This document shows positions 36,047-44,882 of a DNA stretch of 64,000 bases, in pieces. The stretch's first letter is position 1. Each line of letters opens with the position of its first letter. Position numbers and translations under genes: made by a program. The DNA is from Flavobacterium panacis (lineage in GTDB: Bacteria; Bacteroidota; Bacteroidia; Flavobacteriales; Flavobacteriaceae). Under the pieces are notes generated by a model. That model was not told the DNA's origin. It worked only from the letters and a program-made list of their open reading frames with translations, and did not search any database. The stretch is taken from contig NZ_JANKMS010000001.1 of assembly GCF_024649945.1 (NCBI RefSeq), forward strand, positions 744,001 through 808,000. Reading direction: 5' to 3'.

Positions 36047-38032
36047 TCATAGCTCTTTTAGAATTTTTACTACCTCGATAACGCCGCAATGCAGTTCATT
36101 TACTTTATTTAAGGTTTCAGCAGTAAGTTTTCCAGTTGAAGCTTCTTCTTCAATAATTGTGGCACAATTACTCAAGTCTTCCAGCATAAAAATGTCCAAA
36201 CTGGATTTCATATTATGCGCCAGTTTTTTTACTGTATCGTGATCTTCTATTTTAAATGCCTCTTCTAACTCAGCAGTCTGACTTGGAATTTTATCAATAA
36301 AAAGATGGATCATTTCCTTTTTAAAATCATCATCCCCACAAGACATTTCATCAATAAAAGACATATCTATAATCCTTTTTGGTGTAACGTCAAAATCAGG
36401 ATCCATAACTGTTTTGATCGCTTTTAAAAGAATGGCTTGCTTAAATGGTTTGGGCACATAAGCATTCATCCCTGATTTATAACAACGCTCCTGCTCTCCC
36501 ACCAACGAATGTGCTGTCATAGCAATAATTGGAATCTTTGAATCCATTTCGTTACGAATGTATTCTGTGGTCTGATAACCATCTTTTACAGGCATTTGAA
36601 GATCCATTAGAATCAGGTCATAATGGTTTTGCGATAAAAGTTCGATACCTTCTTCACCGTTATGAGCAATATCCAGATCAAAACCAAAATTAGTAATCAC
36701 ACTTTTGGCTAATTTCTGATTTAATGCATTGTCTTCACAAAGTAATATCTTAAGCTGACCTAAACTATTTTTAGTCATAAGTTTAGGAGCTGCTTCTGTT
36801 TGATCCGTCTTTCTATATTTTAGAATAAAGAAAAATTCAGAACCACGATTTGGTGTGCTTTTTACGTGAATTTCACCATTTTGAAGTTCTACTAACTGTT
36901 TTACAATATTAAGTCCCAATCCAGTACCTCCGTAAGTTCGGGTGGTGCTTTCTTCGCCTTGGGTAAAACGTTCAAAAATAGTAGTCAGTTTGTCTTTGTT
37001 GATTCCTATACCGGTATCTTTTACAGAAAATTTAAGGGTATAGTCATCTTCTGTTTCTTCTATTTTTTTTACTGAGAAAGTCACTTCGCCTTCATTTGTA
37101 AATTTCAAGGAATTTCCAACCAAATTAACCAAAATCTGATTTAACCTTCCTTGGTCTCCAATCACATTATCTGGCATTTCGGCATCTAAAAAGAGGTTAA
37201 ACTCAACATCTTTTTGGACTTTTACTTTTAATAAATTATAAACGTGCTTTAAGGTCTTTTTTAAATTGAATGGTTCAGAATCAATAGCTAAATTTCCTGA
37301 TTCTATTTTAGAAAGATCCAAAATATCATTTACAATCAAAAGCAGATTTTCTCCTGCAATCTGAACACTTTCTATAAAATCGCGTTGTACCTCATCTAAT
37401 TCTGTTTGTGCCAAAAGATCGGTAAAACCAATTATCGAATTTAAAGGTGTTCTAATTTCGTGACTCATATTGGCCAAGAAAGTATCTCTTGCCAAAACTG
37501 CTTTTTCTGCAATTTTTTTCTGAGCATCTAATTGAATATTTTTTGTTCCAATTTCTAATTGCGCCATTACGTGTTTCGCCACAATTGAAAGTGCATTTCT
37601 CTGATTCTCATTTAATTCTTTAACAACATGATCAACAGCGCACAATGTTCCAATATTATAGCCGTCGGGAGTTGTAAGCGGTACACCAGCATAAAATCTA
37701 ACATTAAATCCGCCCGTAACATTCGGATCGTCTTTAAGTCTTTCGTTTAAATGTGTATCGTTTATCTCAACAATTGTAGTGTCTAAAATGGTATAATTAC
37801 AAAATGAAATTTCACGTGGTACTTCTGGAACTCCCACTCCAATTTCAGATTTAAACCATTGTCTGGTTTCATCTATAAAAGAAATATGTGCAATGGGAAC
37901 ACCGCAGATATAAGATACTAATTTTGTAGCATCGTCAAAAGCATCATCTGGAAGTGTATCAAGTATATTATAACGTTTTAAAGCTGCTAAACGTTGTAGT
38001 TCGTTGTCTGGAATTGGGTAATCTTTACTCAT
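36047..38032 (-). CDS. hybrid sensor kinase: GAF-HisKA-HATPase-receiver-HPt
   Basis: 661 residues from the ATG at 38032; an upstream ATG at 38059 lies inside the -7 promoter box and is less likely. Order: GAF (about 15-150; LCAVDHV at its end), HisKA with LANMSHEIRTPLNSIIGF, HATPase with DTGIGINKDKL and GTGLGLNIV, receiver (about 430-545) with LILMDLQMPVKDG, and HPt (about 560-650) with the phospho-His in KKLAHNMKSSL. A soluble multi-step phosphorelay protein. The neighbouring lone receiver is the probable final acceptor. Confidence 0.93.
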   Translation of the reverse strand: MSKDYPIPDNELQRLAALKRYNILDTLPDDAFDDATKLVSYICGVPIAHISFIDETRQWFKSEIGVGVPEVPREISFCNYTILDTTIVEINDTHLNERLKDDPNVTGGFNVRFYAGVPLTTPDGYNIGTLCAVDHVVKELNENQRNALSIVAKHVMAQLEIGTKNIQLDAQKKIAEKAVLARDTFLANMSHEIRTPLNSIIGFTDLLAQTELDEVQRDFIESVQIAGENLLLIVNDILDLSKIESGNLAIDSEPFNLKKTLKHVYNLLKVKVQKDVEFNLFLDAEMPDNVIGDQGRLNQILVNLVGNSLKFTNEGEVTFSVKKIEETEDDYTLKFSVKDTGIGINKDKLTTIFERFTQGEESTTRTYGGTGLGLNIVKQLVELQNGEIHVKSTPNRGSEFFFILKYRKTDQTEAAPKLMTKNSLGQLKILLCEDNALNQKLAKSVITNFGFDLDIAHNGEEGIELLSQNHYDLILMDLQMPVKDGYQTTEYIRNEMDSKIPIIAMTAHSLVGEQERCYKSGMNAYVPKPFKQAILLKAIKTVMDPDFDVTPKRIIDMSFIDEMSCGDDDFKKEMIHLFIDKIPSQTAELEEAFKIEDHDTVKKLAHNMKSSLDIFMLEDLSNCATIIEEEASTGKLTAETLNKVNELHCGVIEVVKILKEL

Positions 38033-38056
38033 TTTTTTTATAGTAGGAAAAGCGTA

Positions 38057-38112
38057 CAAAGGTAAATCAATTTAGACTAAAAGCCTTGTTTTGCAATGAG
38101 TTTATTGCAAAA
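38057..38112 (-). promoter_or_regulatory. -7 box and inverted repeat upstream of the hybrid kinase
   Basis: Minus-strand TACCTTTG (38057-38064) matches TAnnTTTG 25 bases before the chosen start. Upstream, TTTTGCAAT-N6-ATTGCAAAA (38089-38112) is a perfect 9-bp inverted repeat and a candidate operator. Confidence 0.45.
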
Positions 38113-38326
38113 TTATGCCTTTAACGAATGAAGTATTACAGTTTGGACTGTTAATTTTTATTTCATTACAATTTTTTTCCATGACATTACAAAATTGGAC
38201 TATGCCTATTGGGTACCTCTTAATTTTGTCCTAAAATTGCCCCGATTTTATAAACTAATCTCTTTGAAAAGGAAGTTTTTCTTACTTCAAAAACTCTTTT
38301 CAAAAGGGAGAAAATAAAAAAATATA

Positions 38327-40609
38327 ATGAAAAATTTAAGAAACAGTATTTTTTACATTGGGGTTATCGGAGGATTTTCCATTTTGATGTATTGGATTAT
38401 TCAAATGGGAGTAAAACTTGAAACAGGCCGAAATCTAAAAATCCCTACCTCAGATAAAACACAATGGAGTGAATTTCTTGACTCTCTTATCAAAAATCTG
38501 CACCATCCTTTAGCACTTTTACTAGCACAAATCGTTACCATCATTTTTGTTGCCCGTATTTTTGGATGGATCTGTATTAAAATAAAACAACCTGCTGTTA
38601 TTGGAGAAATGATTGCCGGAATCGTGATGGGACCATCGTTAATCGGAATGTATCTTCCTGAGTTTTCAGCTGTATTATTTCCTACAGAATCACTTGGAAA
38701 TCTTCAGTTCTTAAGCCAAATTGGTTTGATTCTTTTTATGTATATCGTGGGAATGGAAATCGATATGAAGATTTTAAGAAACAAAGCCCACGATGCCGTT
38801 GTAATTAGTCATGCCAGTATCATCATTCCGTTTGTTTTAGGAATGGGATTAGCGTATTTTATATATGATGAGTTTGCCCCTGCAGATGTACAGTTTACAT
38901 CATTTGGCTTGTTTGCCGGAATCGCTATGAGTATCACTGCTTTTCCGGTACTTGCCCGAATTGTGCAGGAACGCGGTATTCATAAAACAAGATTAGGAAC
39001 GATTGTAATTACATGTGCTGCAGCCGACGATATCACGGCTTGGTGTATTTTGGCCGTTGTAATTGCGATTGTAAAAGCAGGTTCTTTTGGAAGTGCTTTA
39101 TACACTGTTCTTTTAGCATTAGGATATGTTTTCTTAATGATTAAAGTAGTTCGTCCGTTCTTGAAAAGAATTGGAGATTTGTACGCAACAAGCGAAAAAT
39201 TAAGCAAACCTATTGTTGCTATCTTTTTCTTAACACTTGTCGTTTCTTCTTACTTAACAGAAATTATCGGAATCCACGCTTTATTTGGAGCTTTTATTGC
39301 TGGAGCGATTATGCCAGAAAATATCAGATTTAGAAATCTGTTTATCGAAAAAGTAGAAGACGTTGCACTTGTACTTTTATTACCCTTGTTCTTCGTATTT
39401 ACTGGTTTAAGAACACAAATCGGTTTATTAAACGAACCATACTTATGGAAAATTGCCGGATTGATCTTTATTGTAGCCGTAGTGGGTAAATTTGTCAGCA
39501 GTACACTTGCTGCTAAATTTGTGGGCCAAAACTGGAAAGACAGTTTATCTATCGGAGCATTAATGAATACTAGAGGTTTAACTGAACTAGTTGCCTTAAA
39601 TATTGGATACGATTTAGGAGTTTTAAGTCCAGAATTGTTCTCTATGTTTGTAATTATGGCACTTGCGACTACTTTTATGACAGGGCCAACTTTAGATTTT
39701 ATAAACTGGATATTTAAATCGAGTAAAGAAGAAACTGAAGAAGATACTGCTTTAAAAAATAAATACAGAATCTTATTGTCTTTTGATCGTCCGGAATCTG
39801 GGAAAGCTTTATTGAAAGTTGCAGACGGACTTACGAATAAAAGAGCCGAAAGTTCTGAAATTACAGCGATGCATTTTCTTCCTACTGAAGAATTACATCA
39901 TTATAATACAGATGTTTATGAAACAGAAAAATTTAAAGATGTAATTGAGGAGTCTTTAGTTTTAAACCGAAACATCACTACAATGTTTAAGGCTTCTGCC
40001 GATATTGATAACGAAATTGTAAATGTTGCCAACAAAAGTAAACACGACTTATTACTAGTTGGTGTTGGACAATCTATTTACGAAGGAAGTTTGTTAGGAC
40101 GTGTTTTAGGTTTCACAACACGTATCATTAATCCTGAAAAAATACTTAACACTGTGACTGGTAGAGAAAACATTTTAGAATCGGCTCCTTTTGATGATGG
40201 AACACGCCAAATTATTGCAAAATCACAAATTCCTGTTGGTATTTTAATCGATAAAGACCTAACGGATATTGCTTCTATTTTTATTCCTCTTTACAATTTA
40301 AAAGATTGGGATTTAATTCAAAGTTATGTTCAGAAATTTGTTCAGAATATTGATGCACGAATTTTTATTTTGGATGTTGAAGGAAAAATTACCGCAGATC
40401 TTGATACCAAAGAAAAAATCAGACTGATGGAACAAGCAGCACCAAATCAGCTTATATTAAGAAAAGAACAATCCATTGAAAAAGATTTTCTGGATCAGCA
40501 GGATCTTATGCTTATTTCAATCGATGGTTGGAAACATCTTATGGATACAAAAAGTTCATGGTTAGCCAATATTCCATCAACTTTAATTATATCTGAAGAT
40601 AAAAAATAG
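38327..40609 (+). CDS. CPA2-family cation:proton antiporter
   Basis: 760 residues. After an N-terminal TM helix (about 10-28) comes a Na+/H+ exchanger domain of about 12 TM helices (55-450) with PAVIGEMIAGIVMGPS, SITAFPVLARI, the ion-binding CAAADDITAW (two acidic residues) and AFIAGAIMPEN. The cytoplasmic C-terminal part (about 475-760) has two UspA-like halves, e.g. LLLVGVGQSIYEGSLLGRVL. Related proteins move Na+ or K+ out in exchange for H+. It is a single gene with its own terminator. Confidence 0.92.
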   Translation: MKNLRNSIFYIGVIGGFSILMYWIIQMGVKLETGRNLKIPTSDKTQWSEFLDSLIKNLHHPLALLLAQIVTIIFVARIFGWICIKIKQPAVIGEMIAGIVMGPSLIGMYLPEFSAVLFPTESLGNLQFLSQIGLILFMYIVGMEIDMKILRNKAHDAVVISHASIIIPFVLGMGLAYFIYDEFAPADVQFTSFGLFAGIAMSITAFPVLARIVQERGIHKTRLGTIVITCAAADDITAWCILAVVIAIVKAGSFGSALYTVLLALGYVFLMIKVVRPFLKRIGDLYATSEKLSKPIVAIFFLTLVVSSYLTEIIGIHALFGAFIAGAIMPENIRFRNLFIEKVEDVALVLLLPLFFVFTGLRTQIGLLNEPYLWKIAGLIFIVAVVGKFVSSTLAAKFVGQNWKDSLSIGALMNTRGLTELVALNIGYDLGVLSPELFSMFVIMALATTFMTGPTLDFINWIFKSSKEETEEDTALKNKYRILLSFDRPESGKALLKVADGLTNKRAESSEITAMHFLPTEELHHYNTDVYETEKFKDVIEESLVLNRNITTMFKASADIDNEIVNVANKSKHDLLLVGVGQSIYEGSLLGRVLGFTTRIINPEKILNTVTGRENILESAPFDDGTRQIIAKSQIPVGILIDKDLTDIASIFIPLYNLKDWDLIQSYVQKFVQNIDARIFILDVEGKITADLDTKEKIRLMEQAAPNQLILRKEQSIEKDFLDQQDLMLISIDGWKHLMDTKSSWLANIPSTLIISEDKK

Positions 40610-40629
40610 TTTGTTTTAGATTTATAAAG

Positions 40630-40665
40630 AAAAAGCGCCTTCTTGTTTAAAGAGGCGCTTTTTTG
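40630..40665. terminator. terminator after the antiporter gene
   Basis: AAAAAGCGCCT and AGGCGCTTTTT form an 11-bp stem with a 12-base loop, followed by Ts; between convergent genes. Confidence 0.88.
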
Positions 40666-40688
40666 ATTTATAATTGAACCTTAGAAAA

Positions 40689-41327
40689 TCACAATGTAAT
40701 AATACTTTTCAATTCTAATGTTGTTGTTCCTGGCGGAATTACTTTTGGAGATTTTGCTAATTTTTCTGCTAAAAACGCTGTAGTTATAGGTTTCAAGTTT
40801 TTAAAAAGTCCAATTGCATTTAAAATTTTAATCACTCCAACAGAGATTTTTTCACCAACACGATCTGTATTTTGACGAATTAAAGGTCCAGGTCTGAAAA
40901 TAATATATTGAGGAAAATCTAGCTTTTCTATGTTTTCCTCCAGTTCGCCTTTCATTTTAGAATAAAAAACACTGCTTTTGGATGAAGCTCCGTAAGAAGA
41001 AACCAAAACGAGAGAATTGACTTTGTTCGTTTTAGCAATGGCTGAAAATTGGGCAGGAATATCAAAATCAATTTCCCATTGCTTTTCTTTTGAACCCGCA
41101 TCTTTTAAGGTTGTTCCGATACAAGAAAAAAGAACATCTCCCGTAATTAATTCCTGAAAAGCATTTACATCTGAAAAATCAATAACATGTTCGGTCAATT
41201 TAGGATGAGATTTTCCAAAAGGGCGCCTCACAAAAACAGAAACTGAAGTATAGTCTTTATCTTCTAAAAGTTGATCAACCAACTCTTTTCCTGTAGCTCC
41301 AGTTGCGCCAATTATCAGTGCTTTCAT
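40689..41327 (-). CDS. NAD(P)H-binding oxidoreductase, HTATIP2/YbjT-like
   Basis: 212 residues of atypical short-chain dehydrogenase fold: N-terminal IIGATGATGKELVDQLL (glycine motif GxTGxxG), VFVRRPFGKSHPK as cofactor-discriminating region, FSCIGTTLKDAGSK, and LVSSYGASSKSSVFYSKMKG with the Tyr-x-x-x-Lys pair YSKMK. Similar proteins are electron carriers or stress oxidoreductases; the substrate is unknown. It is monocistronic. Confidence 0.85.
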   Translation of the reverse strand: MKALIIGATGATGKELVDQLLEDKDYTSVSVFVRRPFGKSHPKLTEHVIDFSDVNAFQELITGDVLFSCIGTTLKDAGSKEKQWEIDFDIPAQFSAIAKTNKVNSLVLVSSYGASSKSSVFYSKMKGELEENIEKLDFPQYIIFRPGPLIRQNTDRVGEKISVGVIKILNAIGLFKNLKPITTAFLAEKLAKSPKVIPPGTTTLELKSIITL

Positions 41328-41367
41328 AATTAAATTGTTTTAAAAGTAAATATACTCATCTTTAAGC

Positions 41368-41402
41368 AAAAACCCCTTTACAAAATTTGCAAAGGGGTTT
41401 TA
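41368..41402 (-). terminator. terminator of the cobalamin operon
   Basis: AAAAACCCCTTT pairs with AAAGGGGTTTT. Read on the minus strand it ends in a T-run just after the DUF4465 gene, the last of the riboswitch-controlled genes. Confidence 0.88.
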
Positions 41403-41407
41403 GTATT

Positions 41408-42355
41408 TTAATTGATTCTTTTTACTGAAAGTTTATCCAAACAGAAATAAGCTGCTGTATTCATTCCGTAAATAGGATCTGAATCTGTTGAAGCCATTTG
41501 AAAAACTAAATATTGAACGTTTCCTAAAGACTGAAGTTTAGTTGCTGCAACACTTACCCATCCTGTTGGCATCACTAAAGACGATCCTGTGTAATCTGCC
41601 AAAGTTTGTGTTACTGGAGCTGTAATTGTTCCACTAGCATCAACACCGTAAATCAACAATTCAAAATGATCTCCCGAAGCAAATGGTTGTGCAAATCCGT
41701 CTCCGTAAAGGCAACCGTAATAAGGCCATGGATGCATGTTGATTTTTAAACCTTCCACTTTATACGATCCAATATTTCCAATTTTAATCCAGTTTGAAAA
41801 ACCTGATTCTGAGAAAGTAGTTCCTTCTGGCGCTACAGGATCTAAATAACTAGACCAATACGCCACAATATAAGGATCTCCCGCTGTTCCAGGTGTTCCC
41901 GGCACAGTAGTAGTTGAAGTTCCAAAACCGCTTCCTGCCATTGTTCCCCACTGATGAGCCACCCATCCGTCTGATCCTCCTGCTCCGTTGCCAGAACCGT
42001 AATTGGTAATATCATTTACATTTGAAACAATAAATCCGTCCCAATAGTTGTAACCTGCAGAAGTTCCTGTGTGCGAAAATGTAAAAATATCTACATTTAA
42101 ATTGGTGTTCGAAACATAGGTGTTTTCCCAATACTTCCCTCCTGTTGTGGTAATACCACTGCTTAACAAAGCACTCGTTAAGTTAAGTGTTGTCGTTGTT
42201 CCGATTGCAGGATCTGCAACGGCAGTTCTAGCTGTTTTTGCTGAAGTATTTAGTACTGAGACAGCACTTTCATTGCTTAAAACATCATCTTCACTATTAC
42301 AGGATGAAAATCCTAACATTAGACCTAAGGTCAAAAAATAAACTGCTTTTTTCAT
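41408..42355 (-). CDS. DUF4465-family lipoprotein of the cobalamin operon
   Basis: 315-residue lipoprotein (leader ending LGFSSC, Cys 19, then NSEDD, an acidic surface-export-like start). It matches DUF4465: GGKYWENTYVSNTNLNVDIF, YNYWDGFIVSNVND and NMHPWPYYGCLYGDGFAQPF in separate segments, and a C-terminal FCLDKLSV typical of carbohydrate-binding-like jelly rolls. Such proteins often lie in Bacteroidota cobalamin loci. As the last gene of a B12-riboswitch operon, a role in binding corrinoids at the surface is possible but unproven. Confidence 0.82.
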   Translation of the reverse strand: MKKAVYFLTLGLMLGFSSCNSEDDVLSNESAVSVLNTSAKTARTAVADPAIGTTTTLNLTSALLSSGITTTGGKYWENTYVSNTNLNVDIFTFSHTGTSAGYNYWDGFIVSNVNDITNYGSGNGAGGSDGWVAHQWGTMAGSGFGTSTTTVPGTPGTAGDPYIVAYWSSYLDPVAPEGTTFSESGFSNWIKIGNIGSYKVEGLKINMHPWPYYGCLYGDGFAQPFASGDHFELLIYGVDASGTITAPVTQTLADYTGSSLVMPTGWVSVAATKLQSLGNVQYLVFQMASTDSDPIYGMNTAAYFCLDKLSVKRIN

Positions 42356-42385
42356 ATTATAAAATTTAGGGATTAAATTCAGTTC

Positions 42386-43600
42386 TTATTTATTTGGAAA
42401 ATTGATATCTGAAACTTGTTCAAAAACAGCGGTCACCAAATCACCTGATCCTACTGCAGTAAATGTTGGCACATATACTTTTACAAAATCAATTCCTGGC
42501 AAATGCACTTTTTTTCCATCTTTATCTACTGCCCAACTAATATCAATTGACGGATCTTTTATACCGCCGTATCCCCAATCAAAGGTTCCAATATTAAAAG
42601 TTGTACCAGCACCGTCACTTATATCTTTTGTTGGTATAAATATTTTTGTTCCTTTTAAAGTATACGTGTCGCCTTGCCATTCTGGATAATAGTTAACTCT
42701 TCTACGGGTAAGTGTTTTTGTAATTTTACCAGATCCGTTTTTATTATCTGTCCATGAAAGATATGCGGTATCATACTGCCAAGGTAATGCTCCCGTTACA
42801 GGGATTGCACTTGGATTAGGCTTACTATAAGTTACTTCGTAATTTTTTATTGTAGTCGATTTGTTGTATTCGCTTCCGGCAATTTCATACCATTCATTTT
42901 CATCTGCTTTTCCGTTTTTATTCGCATCATATGCAACTGCAATACTTACAGGAGAAAACTTTATTGTTGTACTTCCAGCTGCCATTTGTACGGTAAAATC
43001 ACGTTTTCCGTAAACATTAACAACCGTATGATCAAAAGCAGTTACAATATATCCTCCAAAAGTTCCCAAAGCAACAGAACCTTCCTCTTTTATGCTTTGC
43101 TGAGCGGCCTCAAAAGCTTCTGCTCTCGTACTGTAATTATCTATATTAAACCCAGGCGCAGGTAAAAAATCAATTAGTGTTAAAGCTTTTGCTGTGTAGG
43201 TTTTTCCGGTTTCAGAAACAGTTACTTTTGTCGAAGCTTGTTTCTCAATTTTATCTACTTTTACCTTAAGATCTACTACATAATCTGCTGCTTTTGGCGT
43301 AATAAATAGTAACGTTTTTGTATCACCAATAATAGAATCTTTTGCAACACCATCTTTGCCCGTTACTTTAACCGACCATTGATACGTTTCTGTTTTTCCG
43401 TTGGCATTTTCGATAGCTACTTCTGGAGTAATTTCTACAGCATTATATTGCTGTACAGCGAACTCTGAAGCTAATTTTACAGTAATTACAGGATCTTTAA
43501 CTGGTTCTATAACTTCTTCTTGTTTAGAATCGTCATTACTACACGCATAAAAAGCAACTAAACCAATTAGAACTAAACTATATTTTAAATACTTTTTCAT
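42386..43600 (-). CDS. PKD-like surface lipoprotein, cobalamin-operon paralogue 3
   Basis: 404-residue lipoprotein (Cys 20 in AFYACSNDD). A PKD-like Ig domain (about 38-130, ending DLKVKVDKIEKQASTKVTV in part) precedes a conserved domain (about 140-395) shared with the two next genes: GTFGGYIVTAFDHTVVN, KRDFTV, the EF-hand-type loop DANKNGKADENE (225-236), TTIKNYEVTY and DISWAVDKDG / LPGIDFVKVY. The loop D-x-N-x-N-G-x-x-D should bind Ca2+. It ends with FPNK. The function is unknown; the riboswitch context suggests corrinoid capture or processing. Confidence 0.82.
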   Translation of the reverse strand: MKKYLKYSLVLIGLVAFYACSNDDSKQEEVIEPVKDPVITVKLASEFAVQQYNAVEITPEVAIENANGKTETYQWSVKVTGKDGVAKDSIIGDTKTLLFITPKAADYVVDLKVKVDKIEKQASTKVTVSETGKTYTAKALTLIDFLPAPGFNIDNYSTRAEAFEAAQQSIKEEGSVALGTFGGYIVTAFDHTVVNVYGKRDFTVQMAAGSTTIKFSPVSIAVAYDANKNGKADENEWYEIAGSEYNKSTTIKNYEVTYSKPNPSAIPVTGALPWQYDTAYLSWTDNKNGSGKITKTLTRRRVNYYPEWQGDTYTLKGTKIFIPTKDISDGAGTTFNIGTFDWGYGGIKDPSIDISWAVDKDGKKVHLPGIDFVKVYVPTFTAVGSGDLVTAVFEQVSDINFPNK

Positions 43601-43604
43601 GGTT

Positions 43605-44843
43605 TTATTTGTTTGCTTTTTTTAAGTTGTACTTTTTTAATATATGAAGATCTCCTGCTCCTGCGAAAACAGTTGCCATTGAAGATTGTTGCTGGCAAAG
43701 TCCCATTGGTTCGCTCACGCAGTTGACTACTTTTATAAAATCGATTCCTGGAAGATTGGCTTTGTTTCCGTTTTTATCTACCGCCCAATCAATATCGATA
43801 TCTGGATTTATAGCATTGGCATATCCCCATTCTGGAGGAGTCGAATACCAAAGCGTTGTTTGTCCCGCACGAGCCGTTTTAAAATCTACATCTAATTTTA
43901 AGCCTTCATAACTTACTGTAGTCTGCGCTGCCCATAATGGATAAAATTCTTTTTTACCTCTTGGTCTTGGCAGATAATATTTATCTTCTTTACTGTTTTC
44001 ACAATAAACATGTTCATAATCTGTCCAAAGCGCACTTGAAGTTACCAAAGGTTCACCCACCGCCTTTTTCTTATAAGTAACTTTAAAATTCTTGATCGTT
44101 GTTGATTTAGAATGCTGACTTCCCGCTATTTCGTACCATTCGTCTGCATCTGGTTTTCCGTTTTTGTTTTTGTCATAAGCCACAAAAATTAATCCTGGTG
44201 CTGGCGGATTTCCTTTTGCACCTGTCGGATTGGTTACATCTCCTCCGTAAATTCTAAAATCACTTGTTCCTGCAACATTCACGACAGTGTGATCAAAACC
44301 AACCACAATTGATCCTCCAAAACCACCTAAGTCTACTAAATAACCAATATTGGTTTCGTTGATTCTTCCTAAAGCTGTTTTCATTACATCTTCTTTAGAA
44401 TTTCCATCTTTATAAAGATCATTGGCAAACATTCCTGGAGCTGGATCAAAATCAAAAATGCGTGTGATATACGGATTGAAATTTGTTGCTTCATTCGTTA
44501 CATTCACAATCGTATTTTTACTTCCTTTTTTATTGTCTGCCGTTACATTCAATGTAAATTCATATGAACCCGCGTAAATAGCTGTAAATCTTAAATCTTT
44601 TGTAGTACCAACAATCGAATCGGTTACTTGATTTACTGGATTTTTAGTCATAATCCATTCGTATTTTGCAGTCGCACCAGCATCTGAAGCTGTAATATCT
44701 AAAACCGTAAAAGTCGGTGTTTCATACTTTTCTTGAAGCGTAATGTCGATTACATTCGCATTTTCGTCTTTGTCGTCACTGCTGCATCCGATAAAGGCGA
44801 ATGCAAAAGCTAGTGCTAAAATTCGGGTAACGTTTTTTTTCAT
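43605..44843 (-). CDS. PKD-like surface lipoprotein, cobalamin-operon paralogue 2
   Basis: 412-residue lipoprotein (Cys 20 in FAFIGCSSDDKDE). PKD-like domain about 35-120; conserved domain from about 125: FDFDPAPGMFANDL, GGFGGSIVVGFDHTVVN, SDFRIYGG, Ca-type loop DKNKNGKPDADE (224-235), TTIKNFKVTY, DIDWAVDKNG and LPGIDFIKVV. A Cys pair in VNCVSEPMGLCQQ near the end is not found in its paralogues. Four bases separate its stop from the next gene. The role is inferred only from context. Confidence 0.82.
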   Translation of the reverse strand: MKKNVTRILALAFAFAFIGCSSDDKDENANVIDITLQEKYETPTFTVLDITASDAGATAKYEWIMTKNPVNQVTDSIVGTTKDLRFTAIYAGSYEFTLNVTADNKKGSKNTIVNVTNEATNFNPYITRIFDFDPAPGMFANDLYKDGNSKEDVMKTALGRINETNIGYLVDLGGFGGSIVVGFDHTVVNVAGTSDFRIYGGDVTNPTGAKGNPPAPGLIFVAYDKNKNGKPDADEWYEIAGSQHSKSTTIKNFKVTYKKKAVGEPLVTSSALWTDYEHVYCENSKEDKYYLPRPRGKKEFYPLWAAQTTVSYEGLKLDVDFKTARAGQTTLWYSTPPEWGYANAINPDIDIDWAVDKNGNKANLPGIDFIKVVNCVSEPMGLCQQQSSMATVFAGAGDLHILKKYNLKKANK

Positions 44844-44882
44844 AAATTGGATATAATAAATTGATTTGATACTAGTTAAATT

